DNA of 64,000 nucleotides, taken from contig NC_087072.1 in NCBI RefSeq assembly GCF_026151205.1, positions 3,491,375-3,555,374 on the forward strand. Direction: 5' to 3'. A program made the translations under genes and the position numbers. Origin of the DNA: Bolinopsis microptera. Lineage: Eukaryota; Ctenophora; Tentaculata; Lobata; Bolinopsidae. Of the stretch, positions 1 through 12,400 are shown in pieces (position 1 is the first letter of the stretch; the number at the start of each line of letters is the position of its first letter). The notes below the pieces were generated by a model, which did not search any database, was not told the origin of the DNA, and saw only the letters and a list, made by a program, of their open reading frames with translations.

Positions 1-417
1 TACCAAATACTTGGACCTCTGCCAGTGTCAGGAAGTTGTTCTTCTGTACCACCTTCACAATTCGCCCGTTCTTACCACCACAGTTGATGGGATAGACAGC
101 TACTCCTCTGTAGTACGAAACATATCCACACTTGTAGTCATCGAGGTAGACCTCGGCTCCACCAATGCGGTCCTGGCAGCAGTCCCATCTGTTGTGAAGT
201 AGGACCAGGTACACTGGGTAGTGTCCCTCCAGGTCCACCTGCCACCAGTTGTCGTGTCCTTTGCCGTGTTTTGTGTGCATTGATGTTCCGTGTGCGTAGT
301 GGCCGTCGACGTTTCCGTCCACAGCTCGAGATGGGATTCCTCCCCATCCCATAGATGAAGATTTGGTGGGTTTGCGGTAGGATAGAAGTCCTAGTCCACT
401 GATCTCCCCGTCTCCTC
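1..417 (-). CDS. Exon 77: F-type lectin domain 26 (partial at window edge)
   Basis: The exon starts at 417 after a CTCAG acceptor (phase 1) and stays open to position 1. It encodes a nearly complete fucolectin domain in a single exon: a leading GG-D linker, [27 protein letters not shown], the conserved His in SMHT, the NWWQVDL strand, the [10 protein letters not shown] fucose-site motif and the closing EVQVFG. The His plus R-x-D-x4-R residues that bind fucose in this family are all present, with the vicinal cysteines. There is no stop, so the gene continues to the left. Confidence 0.85.
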
Positions 418-3400
418 CTGAGCAAATTTGTGTAGAAGAATGACATCCAATTTTGTTGTATGATATAACTGCTTTAAAATATAATGATACATCTGCCCCA
501 TATTCTTTTATACGACCTTCTTGAGGATGTGGTAAGTTGAACCGAAGTAAACATGTCAAGTCACTTACCGAACACTTGAACCTCAGCAAGTTGGAGGTAG
601 TTGTTTTGAGTGATCTTCACGTGGTCTGACTTGGCTCCGTTACAAGATATGTAGTACACGTAATGACCCGGAACATACCGGACAGAACCACATTCCTTGG
701 ACCCAGCAAACACCTTCGCGCCATTGATACGCTCACTGGAAGTGGATTCCTGCCGGTTGTAGATGATAACCAGGTTGATTCTGTACGCCTTTCCGAACTT
801 AACCATCCAGTATTGCACCTTGCCTTTCCTTTCCTTTGGTGAGTGTGTGTGGGACACGGATCTGAAAAGAGGGTTATCAATATTGGAATTATTGTTTCAG
901 AGCCGGCATCTAAATTGTCTAAAAAGGAATTTTATCGCGTTACACACAAGCCACTTCTGCAACTTACCCGCCGCTCCAACGACCGTTAAGGTTTCCGTCA
1001 ACAGCTTTGGATGACCTCCCTGAGGAGTAGGTGGAGCTCTGCTCGGTAACTGCTTTCTGTGAGAGCAGCTTCACGTCTCCCTTGCCCAGGATCGCTCCTG
1101 TCTCTCCTGAAGAATTGTGTTGCTACTTACTACTGATTTGCATACTTTTTATCGTTATCATTCCTTTAGTAATTACTGCACAAAATATTTCAAGGCATCA
1201 CAAAACACCTGATCGTAAGGATGAAGTACAAAGTATCAAACTAACCCTTGTAACAGCGTTTAAGACCGGAGATATTGTTTGTAGTTTGTGAGATAGGCTT
1301 GTGTCCACCGTGTTTAAGGAAGCAATTGCCTGTGTTCTTCTGCAGTGAGAACGCCAAACATGCCTTATCCGCCATACACGCATTCCTACACTCAACAATA
1401 TTCTTATTCTTGGTCTTGAAGTGCCTGATGTCTCCTCCATAGAAGTCCTTATCCACAAGCAAGCAACCTGTTTGAAAATAACAAAGTTAGTTTTGGAATT
1501 GTGCCAGCCTTTGGTCAGTGATTCGCCGCCACCTAATCAAGTAGATGAGGTGAATTTGCATCACGCGATACATCACACGTACAAATATGTTTTTGAGTAG
1601 TAGGAAACTGTTAAGTAAGCGTTTCTAATTCCGGATTCCCTGATAACTGTTGTCACGAGCCCTTAGAGCAGCACTGATCACATATGACACTTTCTATTCC
1701 CTAGAGTCGTGACTCAGTCAGCCAGAACTACTACTGGCACTTCGCCTCACGCTATTTTAAGCTTTCCCTGACAGTTGATTTGACATGATCTTAGAATGAC
1801 AGCGACATAACGTCCTAGATTTGGAATTTAATTGACTTACTCCTGTAGAATTTAGACCACGTGTTCTTGGGTCCTCCGACAGAGAATCTTGTGATGTCCC
1901 TGAATTTCTCCCTGTTGTTTATTCGCTGTGTGTACTGATGATCGTTCAACTGAAATGGAGTTTTGGTGTGAGCTTATCCGTGGTATCGGTTGCTGATATC
2001 AAATTAATTTCCAAATCATCATTAACTTGCTATTAGACTAGACTAACAAATTAATTAGTTATTAATTTGCAACGAACAAGTCCGAGTTGATAATGACGTA
2101 CCTTGAATGTAAATCCGTTGTTCTCAACTCGTACGAGAAGAACAAAGGTATCTCCAGGGAAGATTGATATCAGCCATGGCATTCTCACTTCTCCCGCCCA
2201 CTTCCAGTCTTTCTTCTGCTTCTTTGCAGAGTTCAACACGATTATCTTGTCTTTGGGCCGGGCATTAAAATGCAGAGCGATCTGGGGAAACGAGAATTAG
2301 TAATCTAACCGTCATATACTCTGTAACTCTGGTATTTAATCCACATTCTACAATTTCATCCGCTAGAATGAACTTCTTTACGATGTACGTGATCACTTCG
2401 AGATGGCCAGGCCTACTCCCATGCTGTCTATATATAGTGTGGATATCTGCGAATATATATTCTAAATAACTGATGTACGTGATCGTGTTAATCATATTTG
2501 TGGTGTTAGGTACAAATCCCAACTCTGAACTCACATCGCCACGTGCAGTGTAGAAGTTGAGGACAAACTGTTTGTTGAGGTCCTGAACGGTACCTTGGAA
2601 CACGAGGAAGGTTCCCTCAATCAGTGGGCCTCCTGGCAGATCGTAGCTGCTTCCAGATGTCAGCGTTGTCAGACTCATACCCTCTGTGAAAGGTAAGGTA
2701 AGTTGCTGTGTCAGTAAACTGTAAACCAATTAAATTGGTCACCAACCTGTTGCAACTTGTTGCAGTATACAGTTTACTGACACACCAAATGAGGCGTAAT
2801 AAGAAGGGAAGAAGTGAACGCAATAATCTCTGTCAGTTTACCAACAAAAATTGCATCACAGCTCACTGCTTAGTAGTCATTGCTCTTCCAAAATCACTTA
2901 CTTCCGGTGTTTTGAGTATAGTAAGAGCCGTAGTTAGTAGCTGCAGCTCGCTTTGAGACTCCGCCAGTAGCAAACACCTCAACCTCAGCCAGTGTCAAGT
3001 AGTTCCACTTGTTCTCAATCCTGACCACACTACCCGTCTTGCCCTCACAGTTGATTGGGTATTGGTTTATGCTTTGTTTGGCACTGACGGTACCACAGAG
3101 CTGCTTCTTGCCTCCGTTAACAACGTAGACTTTAGCACCGTCTAGTCTGTCCCAACAGCAGGCGTCCTGTCTGTTGTGAACTAGAACCATGTAGATTGGA
3201 TAATCTTTACCCAGTTCTACCTGCCACCAGACGTTTCTGTTGCCGCGAGTGTGGGAGGAGGTTGCTAGACCCCATACCCCTGCAGCGTTACCGTCCACAG
3301 CTCTACCTGCTTTACCTCCCCACCCCTCGTTTATCTGAGAAGCTGGTCGTCCGAGGGCTACGTTAGAGAGATCACTCGTGATACCACTGCTTCCTCCTGC

Positions 3401-6400
3401 ACAATAAGGAATGTTAGAAATGTATAGGACCCAGAGAGTTAAAATACTCGAAATATAACAGACATGAGGTTGACAGGTAACAGCTGGTGCTGTTGATGAA
3501 ATTGGTATTTGGGTATACATCTAGTCAGAACTAGTCAGATTTATTAACTGTAAAGTAGTCACGTGGTCTCTTACCGAAGACTTGCAATTCAGCCAGGGTC
3601 AGGAAATCGTTCTCGTGTTTAACCTGCACGTAGTCAGCCTTGGCTCCATTACACGAGATAACGTAGGCGTGACGGTTCTTAATCCAGCGGACAAATCCGC
3701 AGAGCTCGGTACCGGCGTAGACCTTGGCTCCGTTAATCCTGGTCTGACAGCAGTTGTCCAGTCGGTTGTAGATCACGACCAGGTTGATATGGTAGGTTCC
3801 TCCTAGCTCCACTCTCCACCACTGCTTGCCCTTGTTTAGGGTGGAGGTGGAGGTGCTGAAATCATTAGTGTTACTTCTAGTGTTACTCTAATACTGTTAT
3901 AGAGGCAGGAGGCAATATTTACTTTACTTCAACTGAAGTCTTGGGATCATTATATATTCATTGATTCTATAACTAACTAGTCCTTATGATTTCTTCGTTA
4001 TAAAGTACGTGGTACGCTTCCTTTAGAGTCTAAGATTCAGACAATCACGAAAATTAGAGTTATCTATGACTTCTTTAAACTACATTTGGTTTCAAAACAG
4101 TCGACTCACCTTGCACCCCATCGGGGGTCAGTATTACCGTCAGTTGCACGCAATGCCTGTCCTCCATAGCCTGTTGTTGACTGGGAAGCATGGTAGGATT
4201 GTGATAGCAACTTGAAGTTTCCACTACCCAACGGGTTGTATCCTGGGATATGCATGCTTAAGATCCTTTGTGTGTACGCATGAGGAATACCAATGCTTTA
4301 TTTTCAACTTAAAAGAACATAATTTCTTGTATTGTTGCGAGTTTTCTTGTTTACACCTTTACACAATTTTTCCCGAACTGTTTCCCATTAATTTGAAAAC
4401 GGAAAGTTTAGGGCCGATAATAATATGTATTATAAAGATAATTACTCAAACCGCTTAAAATTCTCAAACCGCTTAAATTCTTAAACCGCTTAAATTCTCA
4501 AACCGCTTAAAACAACTTAACTCCCGGTTTTATGATTTTCTCATTGCACTGCTGCCGAAGCAGGTGATTATAGTATATTAGTGGTTTGCAGGAGATTCTC
4601 TAGAATTGTTAAAGGTTAAATATTTAAATGATCGAAGCTTCCTTATTCGTCGACCGAGACGTCGCTAATATCATTTCATTCGGGATTTACTTGGATTTGC
4701 ATTGCATTCGGTTGCATTCTTTAAACTGTTATATTAAATCAATTTACTTACTGATATCTAATGAATTCTGTCATTTAAAACGCCCCTAATTTTAGGAAGG
4801 TTTCAAAGACTACACCCTGACATGCACGCCACGAACGGGACAAACTCCACTTATCTGAGTGACCTGGAAAGAACAGCCCTAGTGATCTGGTCCATCACAG
4901 TGTCCTGTATCTCCGTTACCGGAACCTGATAGTCCTTATCTCCTCCCACAAGTACGGAGCTATAAAACTTGACAAGGTCTCAGTGATACTCATCAGGAAC
5001 CTCTGTGTAGCCGACTTGAGTTACGTGGTCTACATCCTGCTAACTGTGGGGAACATTGTGCAACAGGAGTACCAATATGGGGACTTCCTCTGTTATTGGT
5101 CCTACTGCTTTGCCCTCAGCCTCACTGCTACTGAGATGGGCCTGATCTGCGGACTAAATGTAAGCAAGCTGATCACGCTGCATGACCCGCTCAGAGCAAG
5201 GAGCAGGAAGACGAGAACAGGTCGGGTAATAGCGGGGACTGTTTGGTCACTCTCCTTCGGCTGGTCTCTCACGGTTAGGGTCTACAATTACCAGACTCAG
5301 GAGATAACTGCTTACTTTAACAATGCTAGTTTCCAGTGTTTTCCTTCCATCCACACTGAGCTAGCTGACACCCTGGTCAAGGTAAGTGGAGTTATCTACA
5401 ACCTCCTTCCCACCCTCATACTCCTCGTATCTACTGCCTGGCTCTTTTTCTTCGTCAGCAAAACATCTGGGGTTCACAAGCACACTGTCCTGACTCTAGC
5501 TCTGGTGTCTGGGGTGTTCCTGATGGCATACGGTCCTTACTCAGCTGCCATCCTCTTCTACCCTACCCACCAGGACAGTGCCCAGTTCATGATATACTTC
5601 AGATTCGCTGTCTTCAGTCCTTATCTCAACTACGCTGCTAATCCTATAATTTACTTTCTCACTCTGAGGAGCTATAGAGACTTTGTGAAGATGAAGGTGA
5701 CAAGGTGGATTCACAGGTCCGAAATAAGACATGTTAAGGTTGGTCCTGCCACAACGAGCACCAGCGGGAATCACAAACAAGAAACATCCTCTCTCTTCCG
5801 CTCATAGCAAACTTTTTAATTTCTGCTGCCGTATTTGAATGTAATGAACTTTTATCCATCTTGGTTTTTGTTTTTGTATATATCTTGTTATTGCTTATTG
5901 ATTTTGTTTTCTCATTTTGCTGTTTTGTACCATCATTGTTCAGATTATATTAAAAGTAAAGTTGTTTTATTTTTCTGCTTACCTTGATAACAAGATTTTA
6001 GTCCGGATAGGAGGTTTGCTCCATTGCTGTTGCGGTTGTGACCAGGACGTTTTATCCAGCATCTTCCGTTCTTAGTGTGGTATGTGAACGCAACACAATC
6101 AGCATTCTTCATACAAGCAGTCTTACACTCGTTAACAGAGTGGTTCTTTGTAATGAAGGTTTTGAGATCAGCTCCGGCGTAGTTTCTGTTAGCCAACAAA
6201 CAACCTGGGGATAGTATACTAGGTTAGATGGTTTAGGCAAGATGGTAATATTATTATATCTTATATCTAATTTAGATAGTTTAAATAATTAGCTACCAGT
6301 AAGTCCATTAAATTCAATATAGCCTCAATAATAACTCACTCCTGGTCATTTTGGTGAAGGTTCCTTCTGGTCCCTCGAAACTTATGGTACTGATTCTATG

Positions 6401-9400
6401 GATTTGATTGAGTCTTCCTCCTCTGAAATTGAACCTGATTCTCTGCTCTCTTCCGTTTATCTGGATTAAGAACAATGAGTTGTTTAATCAGTGCTGCTTT
6501 GATACAAATTCTAAATCCTGCCTTGATTTGACCTCTACTAACTTCATAATTTGGTGTACCACAAGTTACAAAAAACTGTTAGCATACGAGTCCTTTAACA
6601 AACCTTGAAACGGAAGAAGTTCTGTTCAATGGAAACTACGATGACAAAGCTGTCTCCTACAACGAAGGAGCCGGCCCATGGCAAGTAAATTTCCTTGCCC
6701 CAATGCACTTTGTCCTTTTTGGGAGTGGCCGAGTTCAGTACTATCTTGTAGTCCTTAGGTCGACCTGCTATGTGTAGCGGCATCTGTTGGTGGAGTTTTG
6801 TTAAATATTTATCAATAAACCATGCTCCACACAATATGCTCGCGATAAGACTATAGTTTAAACAATACTGATCAAAGATAGGGTGACAAAGAGCAACTCA
6901 CCTCCTTGTCGTCCCTGAACCGGAAGTTGATGGACCAAGGTGACGTCATATCTTTGATCACTCCTGTGAAGACCAGGATAGATCCCCGCTCGAGTATACC
7001 TCCGGGTATGGGGTACGACTTTCCGACCGAAATCGCAGCGGAGTTCGCACCTGAAAATAGAATGTCCGTTGAGAAAAATGGTTTTCAATACGAACTACTT
7101 TGATCAGTAATGAAGATTATGTAAAGAATGTGAAATATGAAACAAAAAAATGCTCCATGAATTTACCATTGCTCTGTCCGGTATAGAAGGCTCCTAGATC
7201 ACCACCAGCAGCTCTACCGTACACTTGAACTTCCGGGAGGACCAAGTTGTTCTTATTCTGTTCAATCCTCACAGTGCTTCCTTTAGTTCCCTTACAGTTG
7301 ATCGCGTACACTTTCACATCTCTGTGGTACTTTATGGTCCCACATGAAGTGGATCCCACCTTAACCTCGGCTCCGTGGATCTGCTCTGCGTTTCTGTCCC
7401 ACCTGTTGTGAACCAGAACCAGGTAGATGGGGTATGTTCCCTGTAGGTAAACCTCCCACCAGTTGTTTGTGTGTGAGTTTCCTTTGCTCGATGCTGGAGA
7501 TGTTCGTCTGGTGTTTCCGTCAACTTTGCCGTCAACAGCCTTTTGTCCTTCAGTGCGGTAAGCATATCCCTTCATGTTTGTTGGTTTGCCCTCGGAGAGA
7601 AGGTCAAGACCCTTGATGGATGTAGACCCACCTGAATTACGAGTGTCATGAATTTGAGATATCTCCACTTTTAAGCACATACGTACATATTATTACATAT
7701 TATGAAAAAGGAACAACTTCACCATTGGGTGTCACAAATAATAAATTAACAGATAATCAATCCATAATACCCACTCACCGAATACTTGAACTTCAGAGAG
7801 AGACAGGTAGTTTCCAGTGGACAGTTTAACAGACACCTCACTAGCCTTGACACCGTTACAAGATACAGAGTAGGTCTGCTTGTTGGCCTCGTAGAAGACC
7901 TTTCCACAGATGTGGTTATCTGCCCATACTTCTGCTCCGTTTATACGTTCCTGGCAACAGTCCATCCTGTTGTAGATGAGGACCATGTTGATGTGGTAGG
8001 AGTTGCCGAGAGTTACCTTCCAGAACTGTGTTTTCACATTCCTCTGTTGAGATTTACTGAGCGTATGTGATACAGACCTGGAATTGTCGTCAGATTATAT
8101 TTGGAAATGGTGAGGATGAGGAAGCACTGAGAGACTATTCAAATGGAACGAGTTGTGATTCTAGTTGAAATGTTGTACTTACTTTCCATTGTACCAGCCA
8201 TCAGTGAGTCCGTCTACAGCTCTGGAGGGATTGCCTCCCCAACCTTCGCTGGATTCCATAGCGGGCTTTCCTTGGGATAGAATCTGTACGTTTCCAGATC
8301 CGTAGTAACCCTCCATGGTGACCTTGGCACTAGCGAAGACTTGAACCTCAGCCAATGTCAGGTAATTGTATTTGTGCTCAACACGGACCTTGTTTCCTTT
8401 CTTGCCACCACAGCTTATCGGATAGACACCAACTTGTTTTCTGTAGCTGATTCTGCCGCAGAGCTGCTTAGCTCCTACTTCTGATACAACATAAACATAA
8501 ACACCATCGATCTGTTTTGGGCAGAATCCCTACGGTTGTGAACCAGTATCATGTAGATTGGGTATGTGAGCTCTAAGTCCACTTCCCACCAAACGTTCTT
8601 GTTTGTCCTGGTGTGAGAGCAACTGTGTCGATTATAGTTTCCATCTACATTTCCATCTACAGCCCTCTGAGCAACACCGCCCCAACCCATGTTGGTTTGT
8701 TTTGCTGGTTTCCCGTAAGAGACCAGGTTTAAGTCCTTGATCTTCGCAGTACCACCTGAGGAAAAATTGTAATAACTGTAAATGAAAGGATCTTATTTTT
8801 ACATTTGAAGGTTCAACCCTAAAATATCTCCATGTTTCAAACCCAATTGGGGAGCTAAGACTTCTAAGGGATCAGGTGAAAGGTGTACTTACCGTAGACC
8901 TGTACTTCTGCTACATTGATGTAATGGTTCACTGTTGTGATCTTCACGAAACTAGCTGATGCACCTTGGCAGGGAATTGTGTAAACATTGCGGTCACGAA
9001 TGTAGCTGATTTTACCACAGTATTTCTTTCCTGCGTAGACTTTAGCTCCGTTGATTTCTTCTTGAGCAGTGTCCATTCGGTTGTAAACAACCACTAAGTT
9101 AATATTAAAGGCACCTCCGAGGTCGACCATCCACCATTGAGGTCCCTTCTTCTGGGTGTGCATTACAGAGCTGGGGAGAAACATATTATTGGCAAGAATA
9201 TCAAATCAGTCCAAACAAGCAAATATACGATAATTTTCAACCTCAAAGAGCTAGAGGGCATCTTGTTTGTTTCTAGCGGATAAAATTTGAAATCTTACTT
9301 TGCTCCGTATTGCCCGTCAGTGTTTCCGTCGGTAGCTCGGCTTGGTTTTCCGTTCCAGCCGACCGAGGACTGAGAAGCCTCGAAGAACTGTGAGAGCAGT

Positions 9401-12400
9401 TTAACGTTGCCACTTCCAAATGAATGATCGCCTGGAATATTTTAGTGTCAGTCACTGTACGATCTAACGATTTCACAATTCGTAATTTGTGTTGTTACTT
9501 TCAGATTTATCCAGCTCAAAGCTTCTCTAAAATGCGACTTTTGCCAATTCTGACCTGTGTAACATGATTTGAATGCTGAGATCAGATTGTGGCCATAAGT
9601 GACATCGTTATGTCCGGGTCTCTTAATCCAGCACCTGCCAGTTGACTTCTGATACGTGAACGCAACGCATTCAGCGTGTTTCAAGCAGCGAGCCTTGCAA
9701 GTCAAGATGTTCTTCCCGGTCATGAAGTTGGTAATATCCCCTCCTGCCAGGTTCCTGTTCTCCAGCAGACAACCTGAAGGGTAACTTGTTTATGTGGGAG
9801 TTATTGTTCTTGGTTAGTTATTATCATTTTATGTTGGTTTTCTTTCTATGGAATTTATGCTATTTAAAATTGAGATCTCTTATCACTGTCTATAGTTGTA
9901 CTTACTTCTGTACATCATAGAGAATGTATCTGAAGGTCCAGCGTAGCTGATGGCACTGATATCGAAATATCTCTGGTGACGATGGTTGAAATGATACTTG
10001 TTTTTCTGTCCGTTAATCTCAAACTCGAACCAGCGATGATCTATGGTCAGCACCAGTGCCCATTGATCGCCCTTGCTGAAGGTGTCCGGCCAGTGGAAAG
10101 TCTTTTCATATAGCCATTTGTGTTTTCTCTCCTTGCCATGCATGTATGCTTGAGCTGTGTTCAAAACTATCTTCCCTTCTTTTGGTCTTGGATTGAAATG
10201 AAGAGCAATCTGAAAATTGATTACATGAGTTCTTGTTCCCCTAATCAGGAGAAACTGTGAATATAAAACGATCAACTAGGACAATTTTTTTCAATAATGT
10301 CTCTTTTTGAGAACTTGGATCATTTTAACCAATTATGATTCTATGATGTGTTTTTAAACGTGTGAGGCTGAATATCCTGACCTGGTCACCGTTTTTGACG
10401 AGGAGGTTGATGTACCAACTGGTCTTCTCGTCTTGAATAACACCCTCGAATATCAGAACGGTTCCAGGCTGTATCGGACCTCCCATAATGGGGTAGGTTT
10501 GTCCAGATACCACTGGTACTTTGAGTCCCTCTGGAAATGTCATGGTTAATTGCTACGTCAGTAAATTGATAAATAATTTGACCCAGACATTTTGAAATTG
10601 CTGGGTTCAATCACAATATATGAATAGAATAGAACTATGACATAGAAATATTGATTCAGCTACTATTTCAACTGTTCTTACTTCCTCTGTTGTTGAGGTA
10701 GTATTTTCCGTACGGAACGGTTCGTTTTATTCCGGAAGTGGTCCCGAATACCTGAACCTCGGGTAGGGTCAGGTATTCGTCCGTCTGCTCGATCTTAACA
10801 ACCTGTCCCTTTCTTCCTCCACAACTGATCGGGAAGACGTTCTGGTCGGGATTCCAGTGTACTGTACCACAGAGCGTGTTGTCCAAGTAGACCTGCATAT
10901 TTGTATTTCATGAATTATCAATTGATGCGTGATATCGAGTCATATAAAAAGTCGTTAATTCTAAATTTTTACCCAAGTCCAGGTTCATTTATGACATCTT
11001 CAGAAAGTTTGAAAAAAGTAGTAAAGTTTTACCTTAGCACCATGGATTCTGGCCCTGCAGCACTTGTCCATCCTGTTATGAATGAGAACCATGTACACGG
11101 GGTATTTTCCCTGGAGATCCACCTGCCACCAGTTTGTTCCTTTATTGGTTTTACTGCAGTAGGTTTGGTGATGACTCCACACACCATCGACATTACCATC
11201 GACAGCCTTTGCTGGAACACCGGCCCAACCAACAGAGCTTGCTTTTGTTGGCTTATTTTTAGAGATCAATCTCATTCCGGTGACAGCCTTGCTACCTCCG
11301 AACACCTGAACTTCGGCCATATGGAGCCAGTTCTTCTTGTTAACAATCCTGACGTTATCAGCAGTCAGACCATTACATTTGATGATGTAGTGAGCTTTAT
11401 TGGGGTTGTGGAAGATGTAACCGCACAATGATTTTCCTGCGTACACTTCAGCGCCGTCGATTCTTGTTGCAGCTTCCTTACGATTGTAGACGATGACCAA
11501 GTTTATCCTGTAATCCTGGTACAGGTTAACTTGCCACCAGTTATCTTTGGGTTTACCACTGTAAGAGACAGAGCCGTGTGACATCATACCATCAGTGTTG
11601 CCATCAACAGCCCGCATAGCGAGACCACCGCCAGCGACACTTGATTGGTGGGCGTATTTATTTTGTGACAGCAGTTTGGCGTAGCTTCCGGTTCCGATGT
11701 TTCGTCCAAGAGGCCCTGGGCCTCCTGATCCGAACACTTGTACCTCCGCAAGACACAGATAGTTGTTCGGTTGTTCGATTCGAACCTTGCTTCCCTTGTG
11801 ACCGTTACAGTTGACAGGGTACACATTCATTCCAGGGAGATAGTAGATGGTTCCACAGACATGGTTATCAACCTTGACAACAGCACCATCTATCCTGTCC
11901 GCATAGTTGTCCCAGCGGTTGTGAACAGCCACCAGGTAGACGGGGTATGTACCTTGGAGGTCCACTTCCCACCAGGCGTTCTTGTTGGTAGTATGGGTGA
12001 CGGAGCCGTGACTCCAGTGTCCGTCAGTGTTGCCATCAACAGCTCTGCTGGATTTTCCGCCATGCATGAGAGGAGAGGACTTTGTGGGTCTGCCTCCTGA
12101 TAGAAGGGATAGTCCAGAGATTCCAGTGCTGCCTCCTGAAGCGATTATAATGTAAGACTCTGAGTCGGGCGACCTTTAAAATAATATCTCAATTTGTTTA
12201 CTATTTTATGTTATGACATTACTATTTTTAATGTAATGATGATAGAAAATCGTCGTTAGGTCCCAGCACTCACCGTAAACTTGGACCTCTGCGAGATTGA
12301 GGTGATGAGTTTTCTGAGTGATCTTAATGGTTGAACCACGAGCGCCTCCGCAAGCAACCATGTAAGAACGTCTTCCTGGAACCAAGTAGATTGTTCCACA

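Larger units (their letters stand above)
4243..5982. other. Intron 67 hosting a nested plus-strand gene
   Basis: A 1.74 kb intron of the lectin gene, much longer than most of its introns in this half. It contains the receptor gene at 4822-5807, an 18-bp tandem repeat at 4443-4513, and AT-rich sequence otherwise. The receptor's 3' flank has an ATTAAA-type hexamer near 5949, close to lectin exon 67 on the other strand, so the two transcripts may overlap at that exon. Confidence 0.7.

Noticed and set aside
11738..12100. Plus-strand 120-codon frame, and similar ones at 10901-11431, 23773-24222 and 21-24 kb
   Set aside because: Each is an exact shadow of a minus-strand F-type lectin exon with clear domain motifs and splice sites.
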